Below, piece after piece: positions 1 through 8,956 of a stretch of DNA of 38,125 nucleotides (its first letter is position 1; every line of letters starts with the position of its first letter). The notes under the pieces were generated by a model. That model was not told the DNA's origin. It searched no databases and worked only from the letters and a program-made list of their open reading frames with translations. Both the position numbers and the translations under genes were made by a program. The DNA comes from Hemicentrotus pulcherrimus (taxonomy: Eukaryota > Echinodermata > Echinoidea > Camarodonta > Strongylocentrotidae), in contig BEXV01000843.1 in the NCBI GenBank assembly GCA_003118195.1, forward strand, positions 12,375-50,499, given 5' to 3'.

Positions 1-25
1 TTTTTTTTTTTTTGGGGGGGGGGGG
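1..25. repeat. T13-G12 homopolymer junction
   Basis: Thirteen T are followed directly by twelve G. The tract is probably a simple repeat, but its length may be unreliable in the assembly. Similar C or G runs occur near 1832, 5725, 24609, 31651 and 35620. Confidence 0.9.
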
Positions 26-411
26 CAAGTATACAGGGAGGAAGCTCTTGTAGTTGTACTGCATTGGCAGATAATGGAGATAATAGGACATACATGTACC
101 CTACATACATTTAGGACAATTGCTACATAAACGTAGAATACAGAAGTGCCTCTTTGAGTGATTGTGTAGAATAGAAAATTGAAATGATGTGAATTCAATG
201 GTTTACATTAATGTGTTCTATCCATATTGCCCAATGTTTAGTAGGAAAGAACAGGTGACCATACACTGTACATGTATGACCCATTTGATCTGGTGATCCT
301 AAATGAATTCTTTAAACTGAATTACATGTTATACCTACACTGTACAATGTGTAAAGGCCAATTGTCATAGACATTTGCAATCAGCAATTTTTCTATTTTT
401 TTTAAATATTA
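26..411. other. No gene seen
   Basis: AT-rich sequence with several TACATGTA-type palindromes. The last 30 bases form a T-rich tract leading into the acceptor-like TTACAG at 408-413. Nothing else is recognised. Confidence 0.6.
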
Positions 412-462
412 CAGTCCTACAAGTTATGATACTGACAATTTTGATTTTGGGCAGTTCATGTC
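412..462 (+). CDS. Possible terminal coding exon, unknown gene
   Basis: A strong 3' splice-site context (a long T-rich tract, then ATTACAG) precedes this stretch. Entered in phase 2, the frame reads PTSYDTDNFDFGQFMS and then TGA at about 460-462. The acidic and aromatic composition is protein-like, and the frame is open from the acceptor to the stop. It could be the last exon of a gene lying to the left of the window. No AATAAA follows closely; the nearest is near 1327. The exon is only about 50 nt, so chance is a real alternative. I do not recognise the peptide. Confidence 0.25.
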
Positions 463-1830
463 CTGAACGACCCGAAATGCTACTTGAATATTTATTACCA
501 GGATGTGTACAGTGTACACTCTATTTCATGAATTCTGGTGCAGTCCCAGATTTATAATTTGGAGGATTTGTTTTTAATCAACTTTTAAAAAAATCAAACC
601 GTATTCCTGCTACTCATTTCCATAGCTTCAACATACATTTACAGCCTTGAAGCCATAAAATGCCCATTTACATGTATCATTCAAACATTTTTAAGACCCC
701 CTACCTAGCATTGAATCACTTTATTTCATTGTTGTTTCTGTTTGATAATGATTCTTGCTCAATAATCTAAACATCCTATAAAAGGGTTTCATTGTTTGAA
801 ATATTGTTTTTTTTTATAGTAATTTCCCAGTATTTACTGTGTTTGTCCAATTTTGCTAGGTGTTTTTCACTGGTAAATACCTGTTATTCCGCCTGGTATT
901 TACCGGCCAACCCTGCCATGAACGTGTACACATGTTTTCCACTTTAAAATCTTGGAACACCTAATGTAGATCTACATGTACAGTGTACCTTACAATGTAC
1001 ATGTACATGTATATCGAATGTCTAGGCATTACAATTTATTCAATGTCCATATTTTAATTGCAATTCATCTTCATCGTTATTTTGCTGAATCAGTCTTACT
1101 TAAGTGACTTTTGAAATGATTGTTATTGATGTAGAACAACCCTATTTTGAAGGCCTTTCTCATGAATATCTTACAGGTACATGTATGAACTTTTTTTTGT
1201 GTTTGTGTGCACGTGTGCATGAAACAGGTAGGACTCCTATCTCATGGGACTTTGGACTTTTATCTTTTTCTGTAAAAAAAGCCGAGTCTCTGACTCTCGT
1301 ACCTACATCGTGCGCTTAATATTGACAATAAAATTTGAGGAAGTAAATAGATAATTCATCAGTTAAACAAACAAAATATTCAAAAAGCTCTAATATACTG
1401 TAGTTCTGGGAAAAACAGTGAAAGAAATTGAACTCTTGTCTTGTTGAACAAATAAAATAAAATAATGATACAGCAGCAATGAAAATAGATTTATTTTCTT
1501 TATTGCAAATCTGTTAACATGTCCTGTGGAAGAATTAGAAGTTTTTACCGTACACTTGCAGTAATTGAACATGATGTACATATAGGCCTATCTTAGTCTT
1601 TAAAATGGACGCGTGAATATTAACTTACATGTAACATGAATTCTATTCAGTTGAAAATTGTCGTGCACATGCATCTCTGCACAATTTTGTTAATTTGCAC
1701 TTGACACACCGACTCACATGCAAAAATAAAAGTACATTAACTAGCATTGAACTTGAAGAATCAATAATTCTCTATTAAAAATTTGCTCAAATTCCATGTG
1801 ACATTGACAAAATGTCACCTACATGTATTT
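463..1830. other. No gene seen; AT-rich non-coding DNA
   Basis: It holds dispersed TACATGTA palindromes (a cluster near 995-1012), one TAGGCCTA near 1585 and scattered AATAAA words. Small ORFs here (near 1104-1319 and 1390-1581) have no recognisable domain and no convincing splice context. Confidence 0.6.
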
Positions 1831-1850
1831 GCCCCCCCCCCCCCCCTTNA
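1831..1850. repeat. Poly-C tract with an N
   Basis: A run of sixteen C is followed by TTN, with the unresolved base at 1849. The ambiguity probably reflects a homopolymer sequencing problem. Two shadow ORFs cross it. Confidence 0.9.
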
Positions 1851-2076
1851 TCACACTTGGGCCAAACAGTGAATATGCCTTGTTCCAGAATGTTGCTTAT
1901 GGTGATCCTCATGCACAGGCTTTGTTGTTTAGAACCAGTAACTTGGATGACAAGCAAATATGACATTAGCACTTCGCTACTCTATGAGAGGAGGCATTGG
2001 TTTAATACTGCATTGTAGCATGTATTAGGGAAAAGGTATTGTACCCCTTGAATCTTTTTCCCAACTTTAAAGAATG

Positions 2077-2476
2077 TTAAAGGTAAAGACCAGTATTGGA
2101 AATGCCCCAATTTCAAAAAATGAAATGGAAGCTCTTATTATCAATCATGTGAAAGAATATGTTTTGACTAATACATGATGATAACAATTCTGCCGGGAAA
2201 CCGCCTACTAATTGATATATTTGGTAAATGAGTTTGTATGTGAGAGATAAATGCATGTGTCGCACACGTGTGCGTAGTCCCCTGTACATCTTTCTGTGTA
2301 CAGTGCATGTAACTTTAGGAAGACTGGGCCAAATTTCTTATCATTTTGAGGATTCCAGAACCTTGCAGTACGCACCAATACTTATGCTAGATTATCAACC
2401 TTTTCTGATCGATTCCACAACGTTTCTTTCACATTCACAATGCAATCACATGACCATAACTGGTATTTATCTTTGA
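2077..2476 (+). mobile_element. MITE-like element, TTAAAGGTAAAGACCAG family, copy 1
   Basis: The left end reads TTAAAGGTAAAGACCAGTAT. The right end is a degenerate inverted match (ACTGGTATTTATCTTTGA). The body shares long stretches with copies at 29680-29866, 30131-30511 and 33378-33766, for example AAAGAATATGTTTTGACTAA near 2150 and CCTTGCAGTACGCACCAA near 2361. About 400 bp with no coding capacity, so it is a non-autonomous DNA transposon. TTAA at the left end suggests a TTAA-targeting superfamily such as Kolobok or piggyBac; that assignment is inference. Confidence 0.8.
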
Positions 2477-2877
2477 TATTCTCTTTTGGCGCGAGGACAT
2501 ATACCGTATGTAGCCATTATGTTGGCATGAGGTTGATACCCTAGTTGCAGTGCCAAACTTACTCCAAAACAGACAACAAAACAACAAAATGCAGTGATTA
2601 GTTGATTGTCGGTCTGGTGTTGGGCGACAATGTCAGAAGTACATCCCAGAAGTACATCCCAATACATCTGAATGACGGGATCAATTAAGATTTTATGCTG
2701 GGCAGGTCCAAGCTATTGTCCCCTCTGGGGGTCAAATTTCATCTTTATATATATTTAACAAACTATACATCATTTTAAAGCTGAAACTATGAATTTTATG
2801 AATCTGATAAAAAAAAATTGAAAAAATCAAAATACGAAGAATGCCAAGGTCACGAACTTTGATTTTTATTAATTAGC

Positions 2878-3246
2878 GTGACGTACGGGACATTACATTT
2901 TTATTTTTGTATCTTATTAGAATTATTTTTTTCTAATTAAATATCTCAGGACATGTAGACCATCATAGTTGAAAATAGGAAAAAAATATAAAAACTTTCA
3001 AAATTAATTAATTATGCAAATGAGGTAGGTTCCAAAGTGTGATGTCCCGTACGTCACAATTTGACATTAATTTGTTTAATTTTGATTATGAAAATAATTT
3101 TTTTTTTTAAAGATATTCTAGGAAGTTCTAATTTAGATGAATACCTATAACAAAATAGGTTTAACAAAAATTACAAAAATTCTGTGTTGATTACATAATC
3201 AAATTAAGAAATGTGACGTACGGGACAAGTGTGTGACGTACGGGAC
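2878..3246. repeat. Left cluster of the GTGACGTACGGGAC repeat
   Basis: Four copies lie at 2878-2891 (+), 3044-3057 (-), 3213-3226 (+) and 3233-3246 (+). The last two form a direct tandem pair 20 bp apart. All four are exact over 14 bases. The core CGTACG is palindromic and carries two CpGs in otherwise CpG-poor, AT-rich sequence, which suggests selection on the site or recent insertion. Confidence 0.9.
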
Positions 3247-3291
3247 AACCCCATATAAAACCAATGCAAGATGTGAAAAAGGAAATGACCA

Positions 3292-3368
3292 GAAGGAGAA
3301 TATATATACTGTGTTAGGAAACTTGTTGTATACAGGGATATATGAACATTCCAACTGGGTACCTTCTA
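3292..3368 (+). pseudogene. Exon 1 (partial) of the coding relic inside the TIR element
   Basis: The frame is open from 3191 to a donor (A|GTAATT) at 3369 and leaves in phase 1. The readable part includes KENIYTVLGNLLYTGIYEHS followed by NWVPS. The 5' limit is uncertain: no ATG lies in frame, a CAG just before 3292 is only a weak acceptor, and a TATAAAA word sits at 3254. The phase fits exon 2 at 3458. I infer an exon of a transposon-borne gene rather than host sequence because it lies between the TIRs. Confidence 0.35.
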
Positions 3369-3457
3369 GTAATTTACTTGTACTGTTGTTGTTTTTTTTT
3401 TTTAGTCTTAAAAGCGTCTCTTTCAATTATGAATATTTATTCATGTACATTAATTAG

Positions 3458-3637
3458 TCTTCAAGCCAGACCCCTGCTATTATCAACTTTGGTATTTTGC
3501 CAGTTGATGTCCCCAACATTGGCAGGATGCTAAATATGTAAATTATAATAGTGTATTAGTTCCTGGAATGAGTCTTGTGAAATTATATGGTAGTAGAAGC
3601 ACCAGAAGCTGGCTTTTACAACTCATAGATGCTGCAG
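3458..3637 (+). pseudogene. Exon 2 of the coding relic, PWWP-like, with one in-frame TGA
   Basis: 180 nt, phase 1-1, with acceptor ATTAATTAG and a strong donor GCAG|GTAAGA. The frame reads FKPDPCYYQLWYFAS, then TGA at 3505-3507, then CPQHWQDAKYVNYN and SLVKLYGSRSTRSWLLQLID. Trp/Pro around CPQHW and the later K-L-Y-G-S-x4-W-L resemble the two halves of a PWWP-type beta-barrel (an aromatic pair, then V-x-F-F/Y-G...W). That resemblance is only by eye. The single stop marks decay or a sequencing error. The exon could alternatively start after the CAG at 3525, which would avoid the stop. Confidence 0.45.
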
Positions 3638-4186
3638 GTAAGAATAGCACATGGTATCAAGCTCTCCATGTGTGTTTGTTTTTTGATATTTTATTTAAAT
3701 GTCATATATGATGGTAAAGGATTACAGCATACTCTGTACATGTTATGGAGCCAGCTCGGGAATTCTGATCTCCTTAAAAACTAAATCATAAATTTTAAGG
3801 AAGGATAGCCTTTTTGAGTATTTCAAACTCTCAACAACTTTATATTTTTATCACTTTTACACCCATGCATATATGTTGATTTACGCTTTAATCTTTTGAA
3901 TTGTGGAAAAGGTCACACAAACTTTAGGGTTTTAATTTCTTATATCTGGTGGTGTTAATAAGATGTCTTTAATCAATACAAAATACATTCAAGATTTATA
4001 TTTTTGCATCCATCTTTCACAAACTGTACATTGAATGTACATGTACATGTATATCAAAATTCTTGAATATATGACAGCAACAAAATATGATGCGCCGAGT
4101 GTGCCCCTGTGTTTCAAACAAGTTTAAATAAAAGTTTTCAAGTTAAAGTTCATTTTCTTCATTAATTGTTATTTAAAAACATTTAG

Positions 4187-4278
4187 AAATGTTGAATGGA
4201 ATGGATAAAAGAAATGAGAAAAGAAGCATGACTGCACATGATCATAGATGGGTAAATGTAATAAGAATGGTAATATAG
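4187..4278 (+). pseudogene. Exon 3 of the coding relic
   Basis: The acceptor (AAACATTTAG) is preceded by a T-rich stretch. Entered in phase 1, as the exon 2 donor demands, the frame reads EMLNGMDKRNEKRSMTAHDH, then RW. It either splices at TGG|GTAAAT (4252) or reads on to VNVIRMVI and TAG at 4276-4278. The junction with exon 2 forms a smooth helix-like stretch (LIDAA-EMLNGMDKR). I cannot assign a function. It lies between the TIRs of the 2696-4912 element. Confidence 0.4.
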
Positions 4279-4489
4279 TGTGTATGAATGAATGTGATTT
4301 TCCTTATTAAAGTAATATTTGTATTGATTTACCTCATAAATCAACACAGAGGATATTAAGTGAGGGTCAGAGGATCTAATTGGGTTCTAAAACACTCTAA
4401 CTGTCACTGATTTAAGTTTAAAATGTTGAAATTTAACAAATTTTGACGAATTTTTTAAATTTCAATGCATTTTCCCATAGGGAAAAGTT

Positions 4490-4884
4490 GTCCCGTACGT
4501 CACGTGTCCCGTACGTCACATACACACTTTTATGTTTTGGTATATTACATAACAACGTAAGGTCAGAAAAATATGGTAATAGTTGTGATTAATGCTTGAT
4601 TCCATAATGAATTAAAATATCATTACCATAAATCTCATAACTTAATAAATTCAGAGAACTTTTATGATGAACTTATTTTTGAAAAAGTCAGAAATTCTCT
4701 GGTCCCGTACGTCACGCAGCACATTAATTACATTTTAAAAAAAATTATGAATTGGTCAGAACTAAAACTTTCCACAAATGAACTAGCTCATAATAGCCAC
4801 AGACTCATACCAAAAGATAGCCATATAAATAATTGTATCCATTGTTATTTCTTGTTTAAAGTCTCTGAATGTCCCGTACGTCAC
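4490..4884. repeat. Right cluster of the GTCCCGTACGTCAC repeat
   Basis: Exact copies lie at 4490-4503, 4506-4519, 4702-4715 and 4871-4884, all inverted relative to most left-side copies. The first two are a tandem pair at 16-bp spacing, mirroring the tandem pair at 3213/3233. The mirror arrangement is what a transposase-binding array at both ends would give. Confidence 0.9.
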
Positions 4885-4912
4885 AATCCAAATAGCTTGG
4901 ACCTGCCCTGCT

Positions 4913-5690
4913 TCAAACATATCATTACCGCAAACATTTATTAGGATTATTGGAAATTTAATTTTGAAATTAACAATGTAGAAAAGGATGCCCGATTTAC
5001 TGTAGGCAAAGTTAACGGTTTGAACCCCTACAGGACAACATTAGCTAGGATGCTAGCACTAATAGAGACCTGCCAACCAGTACGATTTTCCTTAATAAAA
5101 TACAATTTTTTAAAAGAAAACAAAAACATAACTTTAAACAAAAAAAAAATTTGTTGGGTGTGTGTGTGTGCCACTTTCAATGGTAAAATGCCCAATCTGT
5201 CCTGTGAAGTATCCTACAAGCATCTCACATAGGCAATTTAGGGATGTTCATTGAACAGACTACGGTAGTCGTGACAAAATCATGCATATTCAACCAATGA
5301 TCCATCAAAAAAATCCTGCCTGTATGTACAAACTGTCAGAGGCATTGATTCGCATAACAGTCCATGCTTTTTTATTAAGAATACAACTTTTGGCAGTAAA
5401 ATACAACTTTTGGGATTAAAGAATATAGTTCTTGAACTCCCGGAGGTTCGTTGGCAGGTCTGCACTTGCTATACATACATGTAAACGATCACACATTCAT
5501 ACCCCAACAATAACCCATACATTCATGTACACTCATCCATGGAGAAAAGGTGAGGCAAAAAATATGAATTAACTTGCTGAAAGACAAGAATATATCTTCA
5601 TCCCATGCCAGGACTTGAACCCCTGATATTCACTTTAATAATGATAATACAGATAGTGGGTTTTCTTGTATGGTACTCATGTCTGTCAGA
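4913..5690. other. No gene seen; possible tRNA-like B box on the - strand
   Basis: Mostly AT-rich sequence with a short TG run near 5158. On the - strand near 5611-5625 the word GGGTTCAAGTCCTGG is a perfect RNA polymerase III B box. I could not find a matching A box or a cloverleaf, so this is not called as a tRNA. It may be the head of a SINE, given the SINE-like repeat just downstream. Confidence 0.4.
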
Positions 5691-5915
5691 CTTGATACTA
5701 CTGACGCCCCATAGTTATGACCCCTCCCCCCCCCCCCTCGCTTTAGCATGGCTGTCGTTATGGCGCTCAAGCATTTGAAGGAATCAATCCCTGCCAGGTC
5801 CCTATTTACCTCACCCGGGCCAAGTGGGGCAAATGGAGATTAGTGCCGCTGTGGGACTTGGACAGTGAACTGGGTGATGCATTGTCCGGTGATATCCACT
5901 AGAGTAGACCATGAC
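5691..5915 (-). mobile_element. SINE-like repeat, copy 1 (reverse)
   Basis: The reverse complement aligns with copy 2 near 12119. Shared landmarks, read on the - strand, are AGTCCCACAGCGGCACTAAT, the CCCGGGTGAGGTAAATAGGG block and CCTTCAAATGCTTGAGC. The block 'CCCAGGTG...AAATGGGTACCTGG' is a central segment I associate with marine-invertebrate SINEs. That association is from memory and not checked. Confidence 0.65.
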
Positions 5916-6200
5916 ACCTCCACATCTAATGTTTAAAAAAATTGACTACTGTAATTAACAGTGTATAAACCGCACCTTTTTGCCGCCAAAATAAATTCAA
6001 AGTCGGTACACACACACACACAAAAAAAAAAAAATAATAACCTGGTGCTATGCCTGGCAATGTCTCCCAGCTCTGTAATCAGTGTGTTGAATCACCACTC
6101 CGAAACTAGAACAACACTAAAATTTGTCTGTCATCTTGGTTTGAATGTAATCTTTCTGAAAGATCTCAATATGTAGTTTATAATAATAATTCCTCCAATT
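5916..6200. other. No gene seen; CA and A runs
   Basis: A (CA)n-A12 simple repeat lies at 6008-6034. The rest shows no coding signal. Confidence 0.6.
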
Positions 6201-6330
6201 TTTCTTCTATTACATGGTGTTCGACAAGGTTCTATCCTAGGTCCTCTACTGTTTTTTTAATTTACATTAATGATCTTACACATTTTTTAAAGGGAGAAAA
6301 AGAGGGGTGCGGTAAATACACGAGGGCAGT
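6201..6330 (+). pseudogene. Reverse-transcriptase fragment of a non-LTR retrotransposon
   Basis: From 6201 the frame reads FLLLHGVRQGSILGPLLF, the classic RT motif block (HGVPQGSILGPLLF-type) seen in Jockey/CR1-like LINEs. The frame breaks at the T7 run (6252-6258), where a TAA appears. The following residues continue one frame over as LIYINDLTHFL, so a small indel separates the two halves. The active-site block (F/Y-x-D-D) is not seen downstream. This is a short dead fragment with no intact gene. Confidence 0.88.
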
Positions 6331-6463
6331 ACATTGAGCAATATCATTATATATACATATTTCTTTGGTAAGATTGTGCATGTGTCATACAATGGCTATT
6401 TTTCTAACATCCCCATTTTTATTTGTTTTATTTTCTTTTTGCTTTTTTCCATACCATGAACAG
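6331..6463. other. T-rich intronic sequence before mini-exon A
   Basis: The last 45 bases are strongly pyrimidine-rich (ATTTTCTTTTTGCTTTTTTC) and end in an acceptor CAG at 6461-6463. This favours 6464 as a real exon start. Confidence 0.5.
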
Positions 6464-6496
6464 GCACAACTACCCCTACCCCTACTACAACGGCCG
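6464..6496 (+). CDS. Mini-exon A: Thr/Pro-rich, phase 1-1
   Basis: 33 nt between acceptor GAACAG and donor G|GTATGT. In phase 1 it encodes (G)TTTPTPTTTA, a near-pure Thr/Pro stretch typical of O-glycosylated mucin stalks. It starts with GC and ends with G, so the split codon from an upstream phase-1 exon ending in G would be Gly. It shares symmetric phase and composition with mini-exons B, C and D. Nothing shows the parent gene; an extracellular or membrane protein is inferred from composition and from phase-1 symmetry, which is common in exon-shuffled extracellular proteins. Confidence 0.6.
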
Positions 6497-7355
6497 GTAT
6501 GTCCACTTTTTTCTTCTGTTCTCTTATCATTCATTTCATTCATTTATTTTCATTATAAAAAACAAACATTTGTGTGTGTTATAATCCACACAAATGCTTA
6601 ATATTGTCAGTTACCAACAAATTATACTAAATTTATGAAACATTGTGATTATTTTTCTTATTCTTAGCTCATATGACTTTAGTCTATTTGTTTACCTCGG
6701 ACATGATTTAATTATATTTTAGACTTTCCCTATCATTGGTTTTTCCTGACCTCTTTTGTGTCAGCATTTTCTGTTTTTTTTTTCATTTCTTTGTCATCCT
6801 ATTGACTCACATTTAACTTTTCACCCCCTTTTTCATGTGCATGAATTCCTTCTAATAATCGTTCATCCTGCATGATATTTATCTGGCCACACAAATGTGC
6901 ATGTACTAATAGTTATGTCTCCCACTGTTTAATAGTAAGTGACTATTAGTAAGTAACTGTTTGTAACCTTTGCTACTAACCTTTAATAATTGAAAGGTAC
7001 AGTTAACAAGTCCATTATTCATACCCTTAACAAGTTCATACCCTAACAAGTTTTATATTTGTTTGATTATGTGAAAAATAAAAATCTCTATTCATGTATC
7101 TTGAGAATGTGACAAAGGATAGCTTACCGGGTACATCTAACAGTATTCAACAAAAGCCCTATCTTCAGTTATAGAAAACACGAAAAAAACATCATATTTA
7201 AAATGGGTATGAATAATTTAGTTATTAACTGTACATTTACTAGCTTGTAGTATCGATAGTAACTGTCCTGTAATTCTATTCATTCTCATGAGGATTTCAG
7301 AACCACTATTGCAAAATATTAATTTTGAATATGTGGTCTGTAGTTGTTTCTTTTG
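6497..7355. other. No gene seen; intron-like AT-rich DNA
   Basis: T-rich sequence with a short imperfect duplication of AGTAAGTGACTATTAGTAAG around 6931-6957, and the phrase 'cataccctaacaagtt' repeated near 7000-7050. No reading frame of interest. Confidence 0.55.
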
Positions 7356-7865
7356 TTAAAGGTAATACAAAGTTTTGGGAAATTTTGAAAATTTGGTGGA
7401 TAATGATTCTCTACAATTTTGATATATTTAGATGCCCCTGTGGATGTATAATGAGCACCTAAAAAAATAGCCCCTAAAACACTTCTGCTTTCGAGAAAAA
7501 ATGAAAATAAAAATTTATCGGTACTCCCGATATAGTTTGATAAATTTCAAATAGCGCATACGGCCATACAATGGTAGCTGCGACCCTGAAAATTTCAGAA
7601 TATGTAGTTGTGATGTATACTTACCAAACGGAAATAGCTTATCGGTCAAAATTAGTCAAGAAACATTGTTTTATAGCTTAATTAATATCTTGACCTTGAG
7701 AGGGCGCTATACAACACAAAAAGTCTGTTATTAATAATTTCATAACTTTAGACTCGATTTCAACCGCGACAGCGATCATTGCATATTGTAGGATCGCATA
7801 TGCTTCCAATATGTTCATTTGAACCAAATTTATGACCCCATACCAAAACTTTGTATTACCTTTAA
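7356..7865. mobile_element. 510-bp TTAA-flanked TIR element
   Basis: A perfect 23-bp inverted repeat bounds it: TTAAAGGTAATACAAAGTTT plus TGG at 7356-7378, and its complement at 7843-7865. The outer TTAA on each side fits a TTAA target duplication, leaving AGGTAATACAAAG as the terminal repeat. The interior is non-coding and holds GC-richer words (GCGCATACGGCCATA, GAGAGGGCGCTATA). A 72-residue ORF on the - strand is incidental. The end shares AAAGGTAA with the TTAAAGGTAAAGACCAG family, so the two may use related transposases. Confidence 0.85.
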
Positions 7866-8708
7866 TATTATGCAAAATAATATCACTTTTCCACAAACAT
7901 TGACTTTCGCTTTAAACACAAGACACTTCCACATGTAGCATTCAGTGTACTCGTGAATTGTTTCTATATAGATTTCAATACATCCTTTCACATTTCCCTG
8001 TCCTCTACTTTCAAATTAAAACATTCAAAGTAGAATAAATTCCATTTCCGACTGTTTCCTACCCGCAGTTGACATTTATTGTAGGCCTATTGTTTTAGAA
8101 ATGGACTATGCATTGTACATGTAGGTCAGTAGAGAGTAAAAAATACCTAAATTCTTTATAGACCAACCTCAACTCTTTTCTTCACTTTGCTTTAGTTAAA
8201 CCTTTGTTCATTTGTCGCATTGAATCTGGTCTAGTCATGTTTTTGTACATATATACTCTTCATACATGTACATGCATATCAGAACCCTATATTCTGGTTT
8301 AGAACATACATGTACATTATGCTTTCAAACCGAACTTTGGAACTAAAATGACTGGTAATTTAACATGCCATTATGAATCTTGTAAAGAATGAAATATATT
8401 TTTAAAGTTATGGTTGTAGAAACCAGAAAGTGGCACTCTTCATAGGTATATTTAACATGGTTTGATACATCTTATATGGCTTTCTTTGCTAGTACCACAG
8501 CCGCCAAATGAATAGCCTTTGATTTTAACCATTTCATTTTAGGCATATACTCTTTAAATATATTCTGTTGTTCTTGACTTTGCAAGCTTTAACAATAGGA
8601 TGTTCCGTTTTCTCTTTGAAATTGACAAGAAATATAATTTGTTTATATATATCATCCATATACAGTATGAAAATTCTAACGTTTATGTATGTGCTCTAAA
8701 CACACCAG
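7866..8708. other. No gene seen before mini-exon B
   Basis: AT-rich intron-like sequence with TACATGTA words (near 8264 and 8308) and one TAGGCCTA (near 8081). The last bases (TGTATGTGCTC...CACACCAG) form a modest acceptor. Confidence 0.5.
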
Positions 8709-8747
8709 AACCAATTACAACAGAAGGAAATACGACAAATCCGACAG
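8709..8747 (+). CDS. Mini-exon B: Thr-rich, phase 1-1
   Basis: 39 nt between CACCAG and donor ACAG|GTGAGG. In phase 1 it encodes (E)PITTEGNTTNPT, with two N-x-T type glycosylation sequons (NTT, NPT; the latter is blocked by Pro). After mini-exon A, which ends in G, the first codon is GAA (Glu). The pyrimidine tract is weaker than for A and D. Composition, phase and divisibility by three match A, C and D, which is the main argument that it is real. Confidence 0.55.
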
Positions 8748-8858
8748 GTGAGGGGAATTTTTGTTCAAGATGTTTGAATTCACTTTCAAAAGGNATGACA
8801 TGAAAATAAGGTAAAAAATGACAAGTTTATTAGCTTGCAAAAACGTTTTATTTTTTTC

Positions 8859-8956
8859 TGCCGAACATCCGAACCAGGCCTTTGCGTTCGGTTCGGTTCG
8901 GTTCGGTTTGGAAGTGCCATGTTCGGCGAACTTCCGTTCGGTTCGGCGGTTCGGCT
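8859..8956. repeat. TTCGG pentanucleotide tandem with inverted flanks
   Basis: Five TTCGG-type units run from 8886 to 8911. They are flanked by GCCGAACATCCGAACC on the left and GGTTCGGCGGTTCGGC on the right, which are roughly inverted. The tract is CpG-dense in otherwise AT-rich DNA. One N lies nearby at 8794. Confidence 0.85.

Larger units (their letters stand above)
2696..4912 (+). mobile_element. 2.2-kb DNA transposon with TIRs and eight CGTACG-centred repeats
   Basis: The 18-bp ends GGGCAGGTCCAAGCTATT (2700-2717) and its reverse complement (4891-4908) match perfectly. They are flanked by TGCT on both sides (2696-2699 and 4909-4912), a likely 4-bp target duplication. The 14-mer GTGACGTACGGGAC occurs eight times. 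It is on the + strand at 2878, 3213 and 3233, and on the - strand at 3044, 4490, 4506, 4702 and 4871. The copies cluster within about 550 bp of the left end and 420 bp of the right end, as subterminal transposase-binding repeats do in several DNA transposon groups. The middle carries a three-exon coding relic. I cannot name the superfamily. Confidence 0.85.

Noticed and set aside
5611..5625. Perfect B-box word on the - strand
   Set aside because: No A box or tRNA fold could be made around it, so not called as a tRNA gene.
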